From positions 1 through 7,123 of the forward strand of contig CAXMRP010000142.1 in assembly GCA_964196155.1 (NCBI GenBank): a stretch of DNA of 7,123 nt, given 5' to 3'. The notes below the pieces were generated by a model that was given only the letters and a program-made list of their open reading frames with translations, was not told the DNA's origin and did not search any database. Positions 1-5,797 of the stretch are shown here, piece by piece. How positions within the stretch are numbered: the stretch's first letter is position 1; each line of letters begins with the position of its first letter. A program made the translations under genes and the position numbers. This DNA is from CAXMRP01 sp964196155. GTDB taxonomy: Bacteria; Pseudomonadota; Alphaproteobacteria; Rhizobiales; Afifellaceae.

Positions 1-399
1 CTACTGTTCGCATTGCGTATCGCCGGCCAGCTTCTTACATCCGTCATGGATGTCAGTTTCTTGCCGCCCTTCGAGCGATGGTATTCCGGGCTAATTCCTT
101 ATGCCTTGCTCCTTCCGATACAAATCGCACTTTTGGGGCTAATGATCGCTATCACATTGAACTTCGCCCGCGGTCGCGGGGTCTTCACTACCCTCTCGCC
201 TCGCACTGGTCGCTACCTAAGATATTCGAGCCTTCTATATGGGCTTGTCATGGCTGCGCGTTACATTTTGACAATGGCTCTCAATCCTGAACTGCGCTGG
301 TTCACGAGCACGACGCCGATCTGGTTCCATTTTGTTTTAGCGGCGTTCATGTTTACGCTCGGGCACGCCTTGGCTACCCGGGATTGCCCCGCTCGATAA
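1..399 (+). CDS. Polytopic inner-membrane protein, 5'-truncated by the window edge
   Basis: The frame is open from the first base (LLFA precedes the first in-window start candidate), so the true start is probably upstream. Fallback starts are a TTG at 13 and an ATG at 46, neither with a visible Shine-Dalgarno site. The visible ~132 residues are strongly hydrophobic. By eye there is a helix or helix end in the first 15 residues, a long one after the WYSGLIPY motif, one around YSSLLYGLVMAARYILTMAL, and a last one around WFHFVLAAFMFTLGHALA. The protein ends in a short basic/cysteine tail. I see no catalytic motif and do not recognise the family. It ends 12 bases before the next membrane-protein gene, which is followed by an overlapping FAD oxidase gene, so it is probably the first or second gene of a three-part operon acting at the inner membrane. 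Its reality rests on helix pattern and operon position. Confidence 0.72.
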   Translation, partial: LLFALRIAGQLLTSVMDVSFLPPFERWYSGLIPYALLLPIQIALLGLMIAITLNFARGRGVFTTLSPRTGRYLRYSSLLYGLVMAARYILTMALNPELRWFTSTTPIWFHFVLAAFMFTLGHALATRDCPAR

Positions 400-411
400 A
401 GATCCGACACC

Positions 412-1056
412 ATGACTTTGCTCGAACCGGATGTGTCCCTGACCGATCTCGGCCTGGCCGCGGAATGCGCCGGGTTCGCAACATGGCTGATACACAGCGG
501 CGCAAGAGTAAATATTTTTGGGCGTTGGTTCATATTCTTTTTCGGAGCGACTGGGATTGCCGCTTTTCTCGGCGCAATCAGTCACGGTTTTGTACCGGAC
601 ACCCAGTCGATCCTCTCTCAAATACTGTGGTTTGGAATATTCGCGGCCATTGGCATGGCTGCCCTGGCCTGCTGGGCCATTGGGTCCCTACTGCTGTTTT
701 CAGATAGTGTGGCGCGGCGCGTGCTGGTCGCAATGCTGGTCGTATTCGTGATCTATATGATTGTGTTCATCCAATACGATGGTTCATTTTTTGTCCTGAT
801 AGTCAACTATCTGCCCGCGGCGACCTTCCTCCTCATCGCGCTTATCCTTGCCTACCGCGCGCGCCGTGACGCGTATCTGCGTGCCGGCATCTGGGGCGTT
901 GCCTTCACCTTTGTTGCCGCTTTCGTGCAACAAAGTGGTATTGCTGTGCATAAGGTATACTTCAATCACAACGCTCTCTATCATGCGATTCAAGCCGTTG
1001 CGCTGTATTTCATATTCATCGCCGCCAGGGGAATTTCGCGACAAAAGGCGCCATGA
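412..1056 (+). CDS. Seven-helix membrane protein of unknown function, ceramidase/CREST-like polar residues
   Basis: A 214-residue integral membrane protein. By eye it has seven hydrophobic segments, near residues 10-28, 38-58, 68-96, 103-121, 126-148, 156-176 and 188-206. Polar residues sit inside or beside helices at places that recall the CREST hydrolase superfamily (alkaline ceramidases, PAQR receptors): Glu18 in helix 1, Ser57-His58 at the end of helix 2, and a histidine group at the start of helix 7 (His180, His186, His191). That is a pattern-level resemblance, not a family assignment. The ATG at 412 follows the previous stop by 12 bases with only a weak purine stretch before it, suggesting coupled translation. 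The stop overlaps the start of the next gene (ATGA at 1053-1056), which strongly implies co-expression with the exported FAD oxidase. Possible roles are membrane anchor, electron-transfer partner or lipid hydrolase; the sequence does not decide. Confidence 0.85.
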   Translation: MTLLEPDVSLTDLGLAAECAGFATWLIHSGARVNIFGRWFIFFFGATGIAAFLGAISHGFVPDTQSILSQILWFGIFAAIGMAALACWAIGSLLLFSDSVARRVLVAMLVVFVIYMIVFIQYDGSFFVLIVNYLPAATFLLIALILAYRARRDAYLRAGIWGVAFTFVAAFVQQSGIAVHKVYFNHNALYHAIQAVALYFIFIAARGISRQKAP

Positions 1057-2546
1057 AACGCACACGCCGTCAGTTCCTTGGGCTTCTCGCTGCCACTGGT
1101 CTGCCGGCAGCCGGCACGCCGGTGCGCCAAGGATGGGCCGAAGACGCGGCCGTCGAAGTCAACGACATTCACTCGCAACTCAACGAAACGCGAATGGCAC
1201 GGGTCCTCCGGCCCCGTTCCGAAAGCGCCTTGCAAGCAGCTCTCTCCGCAGCCCGGACCGATTCCAAGTCGGTGAGCATCGCGGGCGGGCGGCACGCGAT
1301 GGGCGGTCAGCAGTTCCTCGAAGACGGTGTATTGATTGATACACGCGATATGAACCGTGTTGTAAATCTCGACGACAAAAATGGCGTGGTCGAAGTCGAG
1401 GCCGGAATTCAATGGCCCGAGCTTGTCCGTCAGCTCCAAGCGATGCAGGCTGGCAAATCGCGACCTTGGGGAATAATTCAAAAACAAACCGGAGCGGATC
1501 GACTCTCAATCGGCGGTGCGCTTGGGGCTAACGCCCATGGGCGAGGTCTAACTTTTAAGCCAATTATCGGCGATGTGACGGCCTTCACCTTAATGGATGG
1601 AGAGGGTCAGCTCATCACGTGTAGCCGACATGAAAACGCCGAACTGTTTCGGCTTGCGATCGGCGGCTACGGTTTGTTTGGCATTATCACCAAGGTCAAG
1701 CTCCGGCTCATGCGGCGCACGAAACTCGAGCGAGTCGTGACGATCATCAACATGGAACGACTTATGCCGGAGTTTGAAGATCGAATTCGTACGGGGTTTC
1801 TCTACGGCGACTGCCAATTTTCGACCGACATGAAGTCTGACAAATTTTTGCAATCGGGCGTTTTTTCTTGCTATCGACCGCTCCCCCAGGATGCGGAAAT
1901 GCCCGCGCTACGAAGCGCGCTTCGCGAAGATGACTGGCGCAAGCTCTATTTTCAGTCACATGCCGACAGGGCCCGCGCCTATGAGCTGTATACATCGTAC
2001 TATTTATCCACATCAGGCCAGCGATATTGGTCTGACACGCACCAACTCAGCGTCTATATCGACGACTATCACGTGGAGTTGGACCGGTTGCTCAAGGCTA
2101 AGTCGAAGGGCACCGAGATGATTACGGAGCTTTACGTACCGCGGGCCGCCCTCAGCTCGTTCCTTGCCGAGGTCGCTGGGGACTTCCGCGAACACGGTGC
2201 CCAACTCATTTACGGTACTATCAGATTGATCGCCAAGGATGATGAGTCCTTCCTCGCCTGGGCGAGGGAACCATGGGCGTGCATTGTGATGAACCTTCAC
2301 ATTGACCATACCTCGGAGGGAATATCGAAGGCGGCAGACGATTTCCGGCGGCTTATTGACCGGGCAATCGCCCATGGCGGCAATTACTTTTTGACTTATC
2401 ACCGCTGGGCGGAACGCCGGCAGGTGGAACGCTGTTATCCGCAGATGCCCGAATTCTTGAAGCTAAAACGCCGCTACGATCCCGATGAGGTCTTTGTCAG
2501 CGACTGGTATAGACACTACAAAGACATGTTTGCTGATCAGCTTTAG
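1053..2546 (+). CDS. Tat-exported FAD-linked oxidase (PCMH/aldonolactone-oxidase type)
   Basis: A 497-residue flavoprotein oxidoreductase. The N-terminus carries a twin-arginine signal (RTRRQFLG, residues 3-10) followed by a hydrophobic, Ala/Gly/Leu-rich stretch to about residue 22, so the folded, FAD-loaded enzyme should be exported to the periplasm by Tat. The FAD-binding PCMH domain spans roughly residues 45-225. It includes SIAGGRHAMGG (75-85), where His81 is the candidate for covalent 8-alpha-histidyl FAD, then SIGGALGANAHGRG (152-165) and the IGGYGLFGIITKVKLRL strand (203-219). The C-terminal substrate domain ends in YDPDEVFVSDWYRHY (475-489), a tail typical of gulonolactone/arabinonolactone and cytokinin-dehydrogenase-like oxidases. 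The substrate is unknown; an alcohol, lactone or amine carbon next to oxygen or nitrogen is usual for the family. The gene overlaps the upstream membrane-protein gene by four bases and has only a weak AAAGG before the start, consistent with translational coupling. It is the last gene of its operon, and no hairpin-plus-T-run terminator is visible after it. Confidence 0.92.
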   Translation: MKRTRRQFLGLLAATGLPAAGTPVRQGWAEDAAVEVNDIHSQLNETRMARVLRPRSESALQAALSAARTDSKSVSIAGGRHAMGGQQFLEDGVLIDTRDMNRVVNLDDKNGVVEVEAGIQWPELVRQLQAMQAGKSRPWGIIQKQTGADRLSIGGALGANAHGRGLTFKPIIGDVTAFTLMDGEGQLITCSRHENAELFRLAIGGYGLFGIITKVKLRLMRRTKLERVVTIINMERLMPEFEDRIRTGFLYGDCQFSTDMKSDKFLQSGVFSCYRPLPQDAEMPALRSALREDDWRKLYFQSHADRARAYELYTSYYLSTSGQRYWSDTHQLSVYIDDYHVELDRLLKAKSKGTEMITELYVPRAALSSFLAEVAGDFREHGAQLIYGTIRLIAKDDESFLAWAREPWACIVMNLHIDHTSEGISKAADDFRRLIDRAIAHGGNYFLTYHRWAERRQVERCYPQMPEFLKLKRRYDPDEVFVSDWYRHYKDMFADQL

Positions 2547-2602
2547 GATTCGGGGTCGAACAATCGAAAGTCGCGAACTGAACCGCCCCGGGATTATCGG
2601 AG

Positions 2603-2743
2603 GGCAGTGTCAGAGGAAAAATTATTACTTTGTCTGCGCGCGGACATCGATAATTTCAACCATTGATTCCATTGAATTTTTCGGATTGATCCGACAGGGG
2701 CTATGCCCATATTAAGTATTCAAAAATTTACTCTGACAGTGCC
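2603..2743. mobile_element. Left IS-like mini-element (141 bp, paired terminal inverted repeats)
   Basis: The left end reads GGCAGTGTCAGAGGAAAA. The right end, on the opposite strand, reads GGCACTGTCAGAGTAAAT. They agree at 15 of 18 positions and point inward as terminal inverted repeats. The ~105 bases between are AT-rich and carry no recognisable transposase. The GGCACTGT opening resembles ends of IS6/IS26-type insertion sequences, but I cannot confirm the family from memory; a MITE of another family is possible. The right end abuts the SDR gene, leaving only GGGACATGCAAT between the repeat and its ATG. The left end lies 56 bases past the FAD-oxidase stop. Flanking 8-mers (TATCGGAG and GGGACATG) do not match. 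Confidence 0.6.
2686..2715 (+). promoter_or_regulatory. Possible element-borne sigma-70-like promoter for the SDR operon
   Basis: TTGATC (2686-2691) is followed after 18 bases by TATTAA (2710-2715), about 40 bases before the SDR start. Each hexamer matches the consensus at four of six positions. Only 12 bases upstream of the SDR ATG belong to the cassette itself, so a promoter in or across the mini-element would be needed for expression unless transcription reads through from the FAD-oxidase operon. A GGGA at 2744-2747, eight bases before the ATG, is a modest ribosome-binding site. Confidence 0.3.
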
Positions 2744-2755
2744 GGGACATGCAAT

Positions 2756-3556
2756 ATGGCCGATAATGCGACCGCTACTGATTTGGCTGAAGGAATTGCC
2801 GGACAACGGGTGCTGATAACCGCTGGCGCTGGCGGCATCGGCCTTGCAATCGCCCAGCGGCTGGCCCGTCATGGTGCGCGGCTTGTCGTCTGCGATGTCG
2901 CCGATGATGCACTCGATGCGTTCCGCCGGGATTTTCCCGACGCCGATGCCCTCAAGGCGGACGTGTCGGATGAGGGCGATGTCGACCGCATGTTCGACGC
3001 CGTTGCCGATCGGCTTGGCGGGCTCGACGCCCTGATCAACAATGCCGGCATTGCCGGCCCCACCGGCGGCGTGGAGGAGATCGACCTGGCCGAGTGGCGA
3101 CGCTGCCTTGATGTCTGTCTTACCGGCCAGTTTCTGTGCGCCCGCCGCGCCACCCCGATGCTGAAGGTGGCGGGCGGCGGGTCGATCGTTGGCATGTCAT
3201 CGGCCGCCGGCCACTTCGGCTATGCCTACCGCACCCCCTATTCGTCGGCCAAATTCGGCGTCATCGGCTTTACCGAAAGCCTCGCCAAGGAGCTTGGTCC
3301 CCACAATATCCGCGTCAACGCCATCCGGCCGGGCATCGTCGAGGGGCCGCGCATGTCGGGCGTCATTCGCGACCGCGCGGCGCAGACCGGCGTCACCTAT
3401 GAAGACATGGAGGCCGACTATCTGGCCAAGATTTCACTGCGGCGGATGGTGACCCCCCACGATGTCGCGGCCATGGTCGCCTTCCTTCTGTCGCATGCCG
3501 GCGCCAACATTTCCGGCCAGTCGATCGGCATCGACGGCAACATGGAGGCGCTTTGA
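2756..3556 (+). CDS. Short-chain dehydrogenase/reductase (classical SDR)
   Basis: A 266-residue cytosolic NAD(P)-dependent oxidoreductase of normal length for classical SDRs. The glycine-rich dinucleotide motif TAGAGGIG is at residues 22-29. Asp47 at the end of the second strand favours NAD(H) over NADP(H). NNAG is at 95-98, the active-site Ser149 lies in GMSSAAG, and the YSSAK motif gives Tyr162 and Lys166. The Ser-to-Tyr spacing of 13 is normal. RPGIVEGPRM (191-200) is the expected loop after strand six, and the C-terminus GQSIGIDGNMEAL is typical. The position that usually holds the catalytic-tetrad Asn (in a VNLTG context) is Cys121 (DVCLTG). The gene is first in a tight operon: it stops one base before the next ATG, and its last codons hold that gene's GGAGG site. 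It probably oxidises a secondary alcohol in the pathway that feeds the downstream BKACE enzyme. The exact substrate is not readable. Confidence 0.93.
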   Translation: MADNATATDLAEGIAGQRVLITAGAGGIGLAIAQRLARHGARLVVCDVADDALDAFRRDFPDADALKADVSDEGDVDRMFDAVADRLGGLDALINNAGIAGPTGGVEEIDLAEWRRCLDVCLTGQFLCARRATPMLKVAGGGSIVGMSSAAGHFGYAYRTPYSSAKFGVIGFTESLAKELGPHNIRVNAIRPGIVEGPRMSGVIRDRAAQTGVTYEDMEADYLAKISLRRMVTPHDVAAMVAFLLSHAGANISGQSIGIDGNMEAL

Positions 3557-3557
3557 C

Positions 3558-4520
3558 ATGGGCGAAAGCAACGGGACCAAGGTCGCGATTGTTGGCGCGG
3601 GCTTTATCGGCCGCGCCTGGGCAATCACCTTTGCCCGCGCCGGCCACCAAGTCACCCTGTGGGACGAGGACGAAACGGCGCCGGCAAAGGCCATCGAATT
3701 CATAAAAACCATTTTGCCGGAGCTTCAGGCCAATGATCTGCTGGGCGGCCGCAGCCCGGACGACGTGTTGGACGCAATTCATCGCGAAACCGAGCTCGAT
3801 GCAGCGCTCGCCGGTGCGGCCCATGTTCAAGAAAATGCGCCCGAACGGCTTGACCTGAAACGGGAAGTCTTTGCCCGTCTCGACGCCATGGCCGATACCG
3901 ACACTGTCATCGCCAGTTCTTCATCCGCGCTGCTGCCCTCTTCGTTCACGGAAGATTTGGCCGGTCGCCATCGCTGCCTGGTCGTTCATCCCATCAACCC
4001 GCCCTATCTGGTGCCGGCGGCCGAAGTGGTGCCGGCACCATGGACGGCGGCGGACGTGGTTGAACGCACCCGCGAGTTTCTCATCTCCTGCGGCCAGGCG
4101 CCGATAGTCATGAAGCGCGAACTTGACGGCTTCATCATGAACCGCATGCAGGGCGCGCTGCTGGAGGAAGCCTTTCGCCTTGTCGCCGACGGTTACGCCT
4201 CCATTGAGGATGTCGACATCGGTATCCGCGACGGGCTGGCGCTGCGCTGGTCCTTCATGGGGCCGTTTGAGACCATCGACCTCAACGCGCCCGGCGGCAT
4301 TCGCGACTATGTCGACCGCTATCAGGGCATCTACGAGGCGATCTTCGAACAGACCCAGAGGCGGGTCGACTGGGCCGGCCCGGTTCTGGACACCATCGAA
4401 AAGGGCCGCCGGCAGTCGCTCGCAGAATCGGATCAGGAAAACCGGCAGGCCTGGCGCGACCGCCGGCTGATGGCGCTGATTGCCCACAAGCGAAGCGCCG
4501 ACCGGGATATTGGCGAATAG
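3558..4520 (+). CDS. 3-hydroxyacyl-CoA dehydrogenase family protein, lambda-crystallin/L-gulonate 3-dehydrogenase-like
   Basis: A 320-residue NAD-dependent 3-hydroxy acid dehydrogenase. The Rossmann motif GAGFIG is at residues 13-18, with Asp36 as the acidic residue that binds the NAD ribose. The catalytic pair is His144 (HPINPP) and Glu156 twelve residues later, the spacing known for 3-hydroxyacyl-CoA dehydrogenases. The NRMQGALLEEAFRLV stretch (195-209) and SFMGPFETIDLNAPGG (232-247) are the C-terminal domain signature of the lambda-crystallin branch, which oxidises free hydroxy acids such as L-gulonate rather than CoA esters. I chose the ATG at 3558 because GGAGG lies at 3544-3548, nine bases upstream; the frame stays open back to an ATG at 3462, but that would overlap the SDR gene. 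It is followed by a BKACE gene 11 bases on, so its product is plausibly the beta-keto acid that BKACE cleaves. L-carnitine dehydrogenase is a related alternative, but the HPINPPYLVP and NRMQ regions look closer to lambda-crystallin. Confidence 0.9.
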   Translation: MGESNGTKVAIVGAGFIGRAWAITFARAGHQVTLWDEDETAPAKAIEFIKTILPELQANDLLGGRSPDDVLDAIHRETELDAALAGAAHVQENAPERLDLKREVFARLDAMADTDTVIASSSSALLPSSFTEDLAGRHRCLVVHPINPPYLVPAAEVVPAPWTAADVVERTREFLISCGQAPIVMKRELDGFIMNRMQGALLEEAFRLVADGYASIEDVDIGIRDGLALRWSFMGPFETIDLNAPGGIRDYVDRYQGIYEAIFEQTQRRVDWAGPVLDTIEKGRRQSLAESDQENRQAWRDRRLMALIAHKRSADRDIGE

Positions 4521-4531
4521 GGAAAGATACC

Positions 4532-5464
4532 ATGGCAAGCAGCGGAAAAATCATCATCACCTGTGCGGTAACCGGCGCCATCCATACGCCGACCATGTCA
4601 CCGCATCTGCCGATCACCCCCGATGAGATCGCCCGGGACGCCATCGCAGCCGCCGAAGCCGGCGCTGCGGTCCTTCACCTGCACGCCCGCGATCCCGAAA
4701 CCGGCAAGCCGGACCAGACGCCGGAGGCTTTCGCCCGCTTCCTGCCGCGCATCAAGCAATCGACCAATGCCGCCATCAACATCACCACCGGCGGCAGTCC
4801 CTATATGAAGGTCGAGGAACGGGTGCGCCCGGCGGCGCAATTCAAGCCCGAGGTTGCTTCGCTGAACATGGGATCGATGAACTTCGGCCTCTATCACCTG
4901 CTCGCCAAGTACGACACGTTCAAGTTCGACTGGGAGCGCGAGCATCTGGAGGCAACACGCGATCTGGTTTTCCGCAATTCCTTCAAGGACATCGAGTATG
5001 TGCTTGAGACTTGCTACGACAATGATACGCGCTTTGAGTTCGAGTGCTACGACATCTCCCATCTTTACAATCTCAACCACTTCGCCGAGCGCGGCCTGGT
5101 CAAGCCGCCCTTCTTCGTCCAGTCGGTGTTCGGGCTTTTGGGCGGAATCGGCAATCATCCCGAAGACGTGGCGCACATGAAGCGCACCGCCGATCGGCTG
5201 TTTGGCGACGATTATCGCTGGTCGGTGCTGGGCGCCGGTGCCGCGCAGTTGCGTATCGCCGCACAGGCCGCCGCCATGGGCGGCAATATCCGGGTCGGGC
5301 TGGAAGACAGCCTGTGGGCCGGCAAGGGTAAGCTCGCCACCTCCAATGCCGATCAGGTGAAAATGGCGCGCAGCATTATCGAGGGGCTCGGCATGCAAGT
5401 CGCCAGCCCCGACGAGGCGCGCGAAATCCTGTCGCTGAAGGGCGGCGACCGGGTGGCATTCTAG
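4532..5464 (+). CDS. BKACE family beta-keto acid cleavage enzyme (DUF849)
   Basis: A 310-residue TIM-barrel enzyme of the family that includes 3-keto-5-aminohexanoate cleavage enzyme (Kce). Members condense a beta-keto acid with acetyl-CoA and cleave it to acetoacetate and a new acyl-CoA, using a divalent metal, usually zinc. The metal-binding HLHARD motif supplies His49 and His51. RVGLED (254-259) supplies Arg254, Glu258 and Asp259, with the same spacing as the Kce metal and catalytic residues. NITTGG (83-88) and LNMGSMNFG (111-119) are further family signatures. After the TGA motif near the N-terminus, where Kce has the Glu that holds the substrate amine, this protein has Ile17 (TGAIHTP), so the substrate is probably not 3-keto-5-aminohexanoate. 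A modest AGGGA site at 4519-4523 precedes the ATG by eight bases. With the two dehydrogenases upstream it forms the end of a hydroxy acid to keto acid to acyl-CoA route. Confidence 0.93.
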   Translation: MASSGKIIITCAVTGAIHTPTMSPHLPITPDEIARDAIAAAEAGAAVLHLHARDPETGKPDQTPEAFARFLPRIKQSTNAAINITTGGSPYMKVEERVRPAAQFKPEVASLNMGSMNFGLYHLLAKYDTFKFDWEREHLEATRDLVFRNSFKDIEYVLETCYDNDTRFEFECYDISHLYNLNHFAERGLVKPPFFVQSVFGLLGGIGNHPEDVAHMKRTADRLFGDDYRWSVLGAGAAQLRIAAQAAAMGGNIRVGLEDSLWAGKGKLATSNADQVKMARSIIEGLGMQVASPDEAREILSLKGGDRVAF

Positions 5465-5514
5465 GGCGCATCGGCTGCCGGCGCCGGCGGGCGGAGAGAA
5501 CAGGAGGCACGGAC

Positions 5515-5667
5515 ATGTTGCGGATTGAGGTGCTGGTCGAAGCCGGCGACAGTCTGGGCGAGGGGCCACTTTGGGATGTCGACGAACAGCGGCTCTACTG
5601 GATCGATTCCTACGGGCCGAAGGTGCATCGTTGCGACGCCAGCGGCGGCGGGGCATTGTCAGACTAA
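5515..5667 (+). pseudogene. SMP-30/gluconolactonase family gene, cut off by an IS-like end
   Basis: The frame starts with a strong AGGAGG site (5502-5507, seven bases before the ATG) and encodes 50 residues. Residues 14-33 (LGEGPLWDVDEQRLYWIDSY) are the N-terminal blade of the SMP-30/gluconolactonase/luciferin-regenerating beta-propeller, with Glu16 as the expected metal ligand. Family members are usually near 290 residues, so over 80% is missing. The native frame ends where the inverted repeat starts at 5652; the last residues, ALSD plus the TAA, are encoded by the repeat itself. The 50-base gap after the BKACE stop and same-strand layout make this the fourth gene of the catabolic operon. 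An intact version would hydrolyse a sugar-acid lactone, which would fit a gulonate-type substrate for the 3-hydroxy acid dehydrogenase, but this fragment cannot fold as a propeller. Confidence 0.88.
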
Positions 5668-5716
5668 AATCCCGTGATATAGATTGATGGCGGTCTGCGG
5701 TCGGTGTCTGGGAGGC

Positions 5717-5738
5717 AACCCTTGTATTTACGAGGGTT
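5717..5738. repeat. Near-perfect 22-bp inverted repeat (hairpin 1)
   Basis: AACCCT (5717-5722) pairs with AGGGTT (5733-5738). The inner GTA/TAC extends the dyad across a T-G wobble. It lies mid-element and is directly followed by the palindrome CTTAAG at 5739-5744. No T-run follows it on either strand, so it is not a standard intrinsic terminator. Confidence 0.6.
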
Positions 5739-5746
5739 CTTAAGTC

Positions 5747-5772
5747 CTGTTGCCTGAATATCAGGGCAACAG
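5747..5772. repeat. 26-bp hairpin with one bulged base (hairpin 2)
   Basis: CTGTTGCCTGA (5747-5757) pairs with TCA, a bulged G, then GGCAACAG (5761-5772), giving an 11-bp stem with a three-base ATA loop. This is the strongest secondary structure in the window. The distal arm runs straight into the second copy of the direct repeat. A T6 run occurs 15 bases later on the plus strand, too far for a classical terminator, though the pair of hairpins could still dampen transcription arriving from both convergent broken genes. Confidence 0.65.
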
Positions 5773-5797
5773 ACCAAAACCCCGTGATTTTTTATGT

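Larger units (their letters stand above)
5660..5788 (+). repeat. 19-bp direct repeat inside the right mini-element
   Basis: CAGACTAAAATCCCGTGAT at 5660-5678 recurs as CAGACCAAAACCCCGTGAT at 5770-5788, with two C/T differences and a 110-base period. The first copy starts inside the left terminal repeat. The second copy lies inward of the right terminal repeat. The pattern would fit a nested duplication, or recombinase/transposase sub-terminal binding sites. Confidence 0.7.

Noticed and set aside
2485..2715. A 76-codon frame overlapping the end of the FAD oxidase and the left mini-element
   Set aside because: No start signal and no protein-like pattern; it is out of frame with the oxidase and ends inside the AT-rich element.
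3462..3557. Upstream extension of the 3-hydroxy acid dehydrogenase to an ATG at 3462
   Set aside because: The extra 32 residues are an out-of-frame reading of the SDR C-terminus. The ATG at 3558 has a good GGAGG site and places the Rossmann motif at the usual distance.
3558..4520. Assignment as L-carnitine dehydrogenase with BKACE acting on dehydrocarnitine
   Set aside because: Attractive by context, but the His144 region and the NRMQ domain read closer to the lambda-crystallin/L-gulonate dehydrogenase branch, and the carnitine enzymes I recall differ there. Not excluded.
4598..5656. A long minus-strand frame of 352 codons
   Set aside because: It lies antisense to the BKACE gene, whose motifs are unmistakable; long antisense frames are common in GC-rich DNA.
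5747..5793. Intrinsic terminator made of the strong hairpin and the T6 run
   Set aside because: The T-run is 15 bases beyond the stem, with no U-tract directly after the hairpin on either strand.
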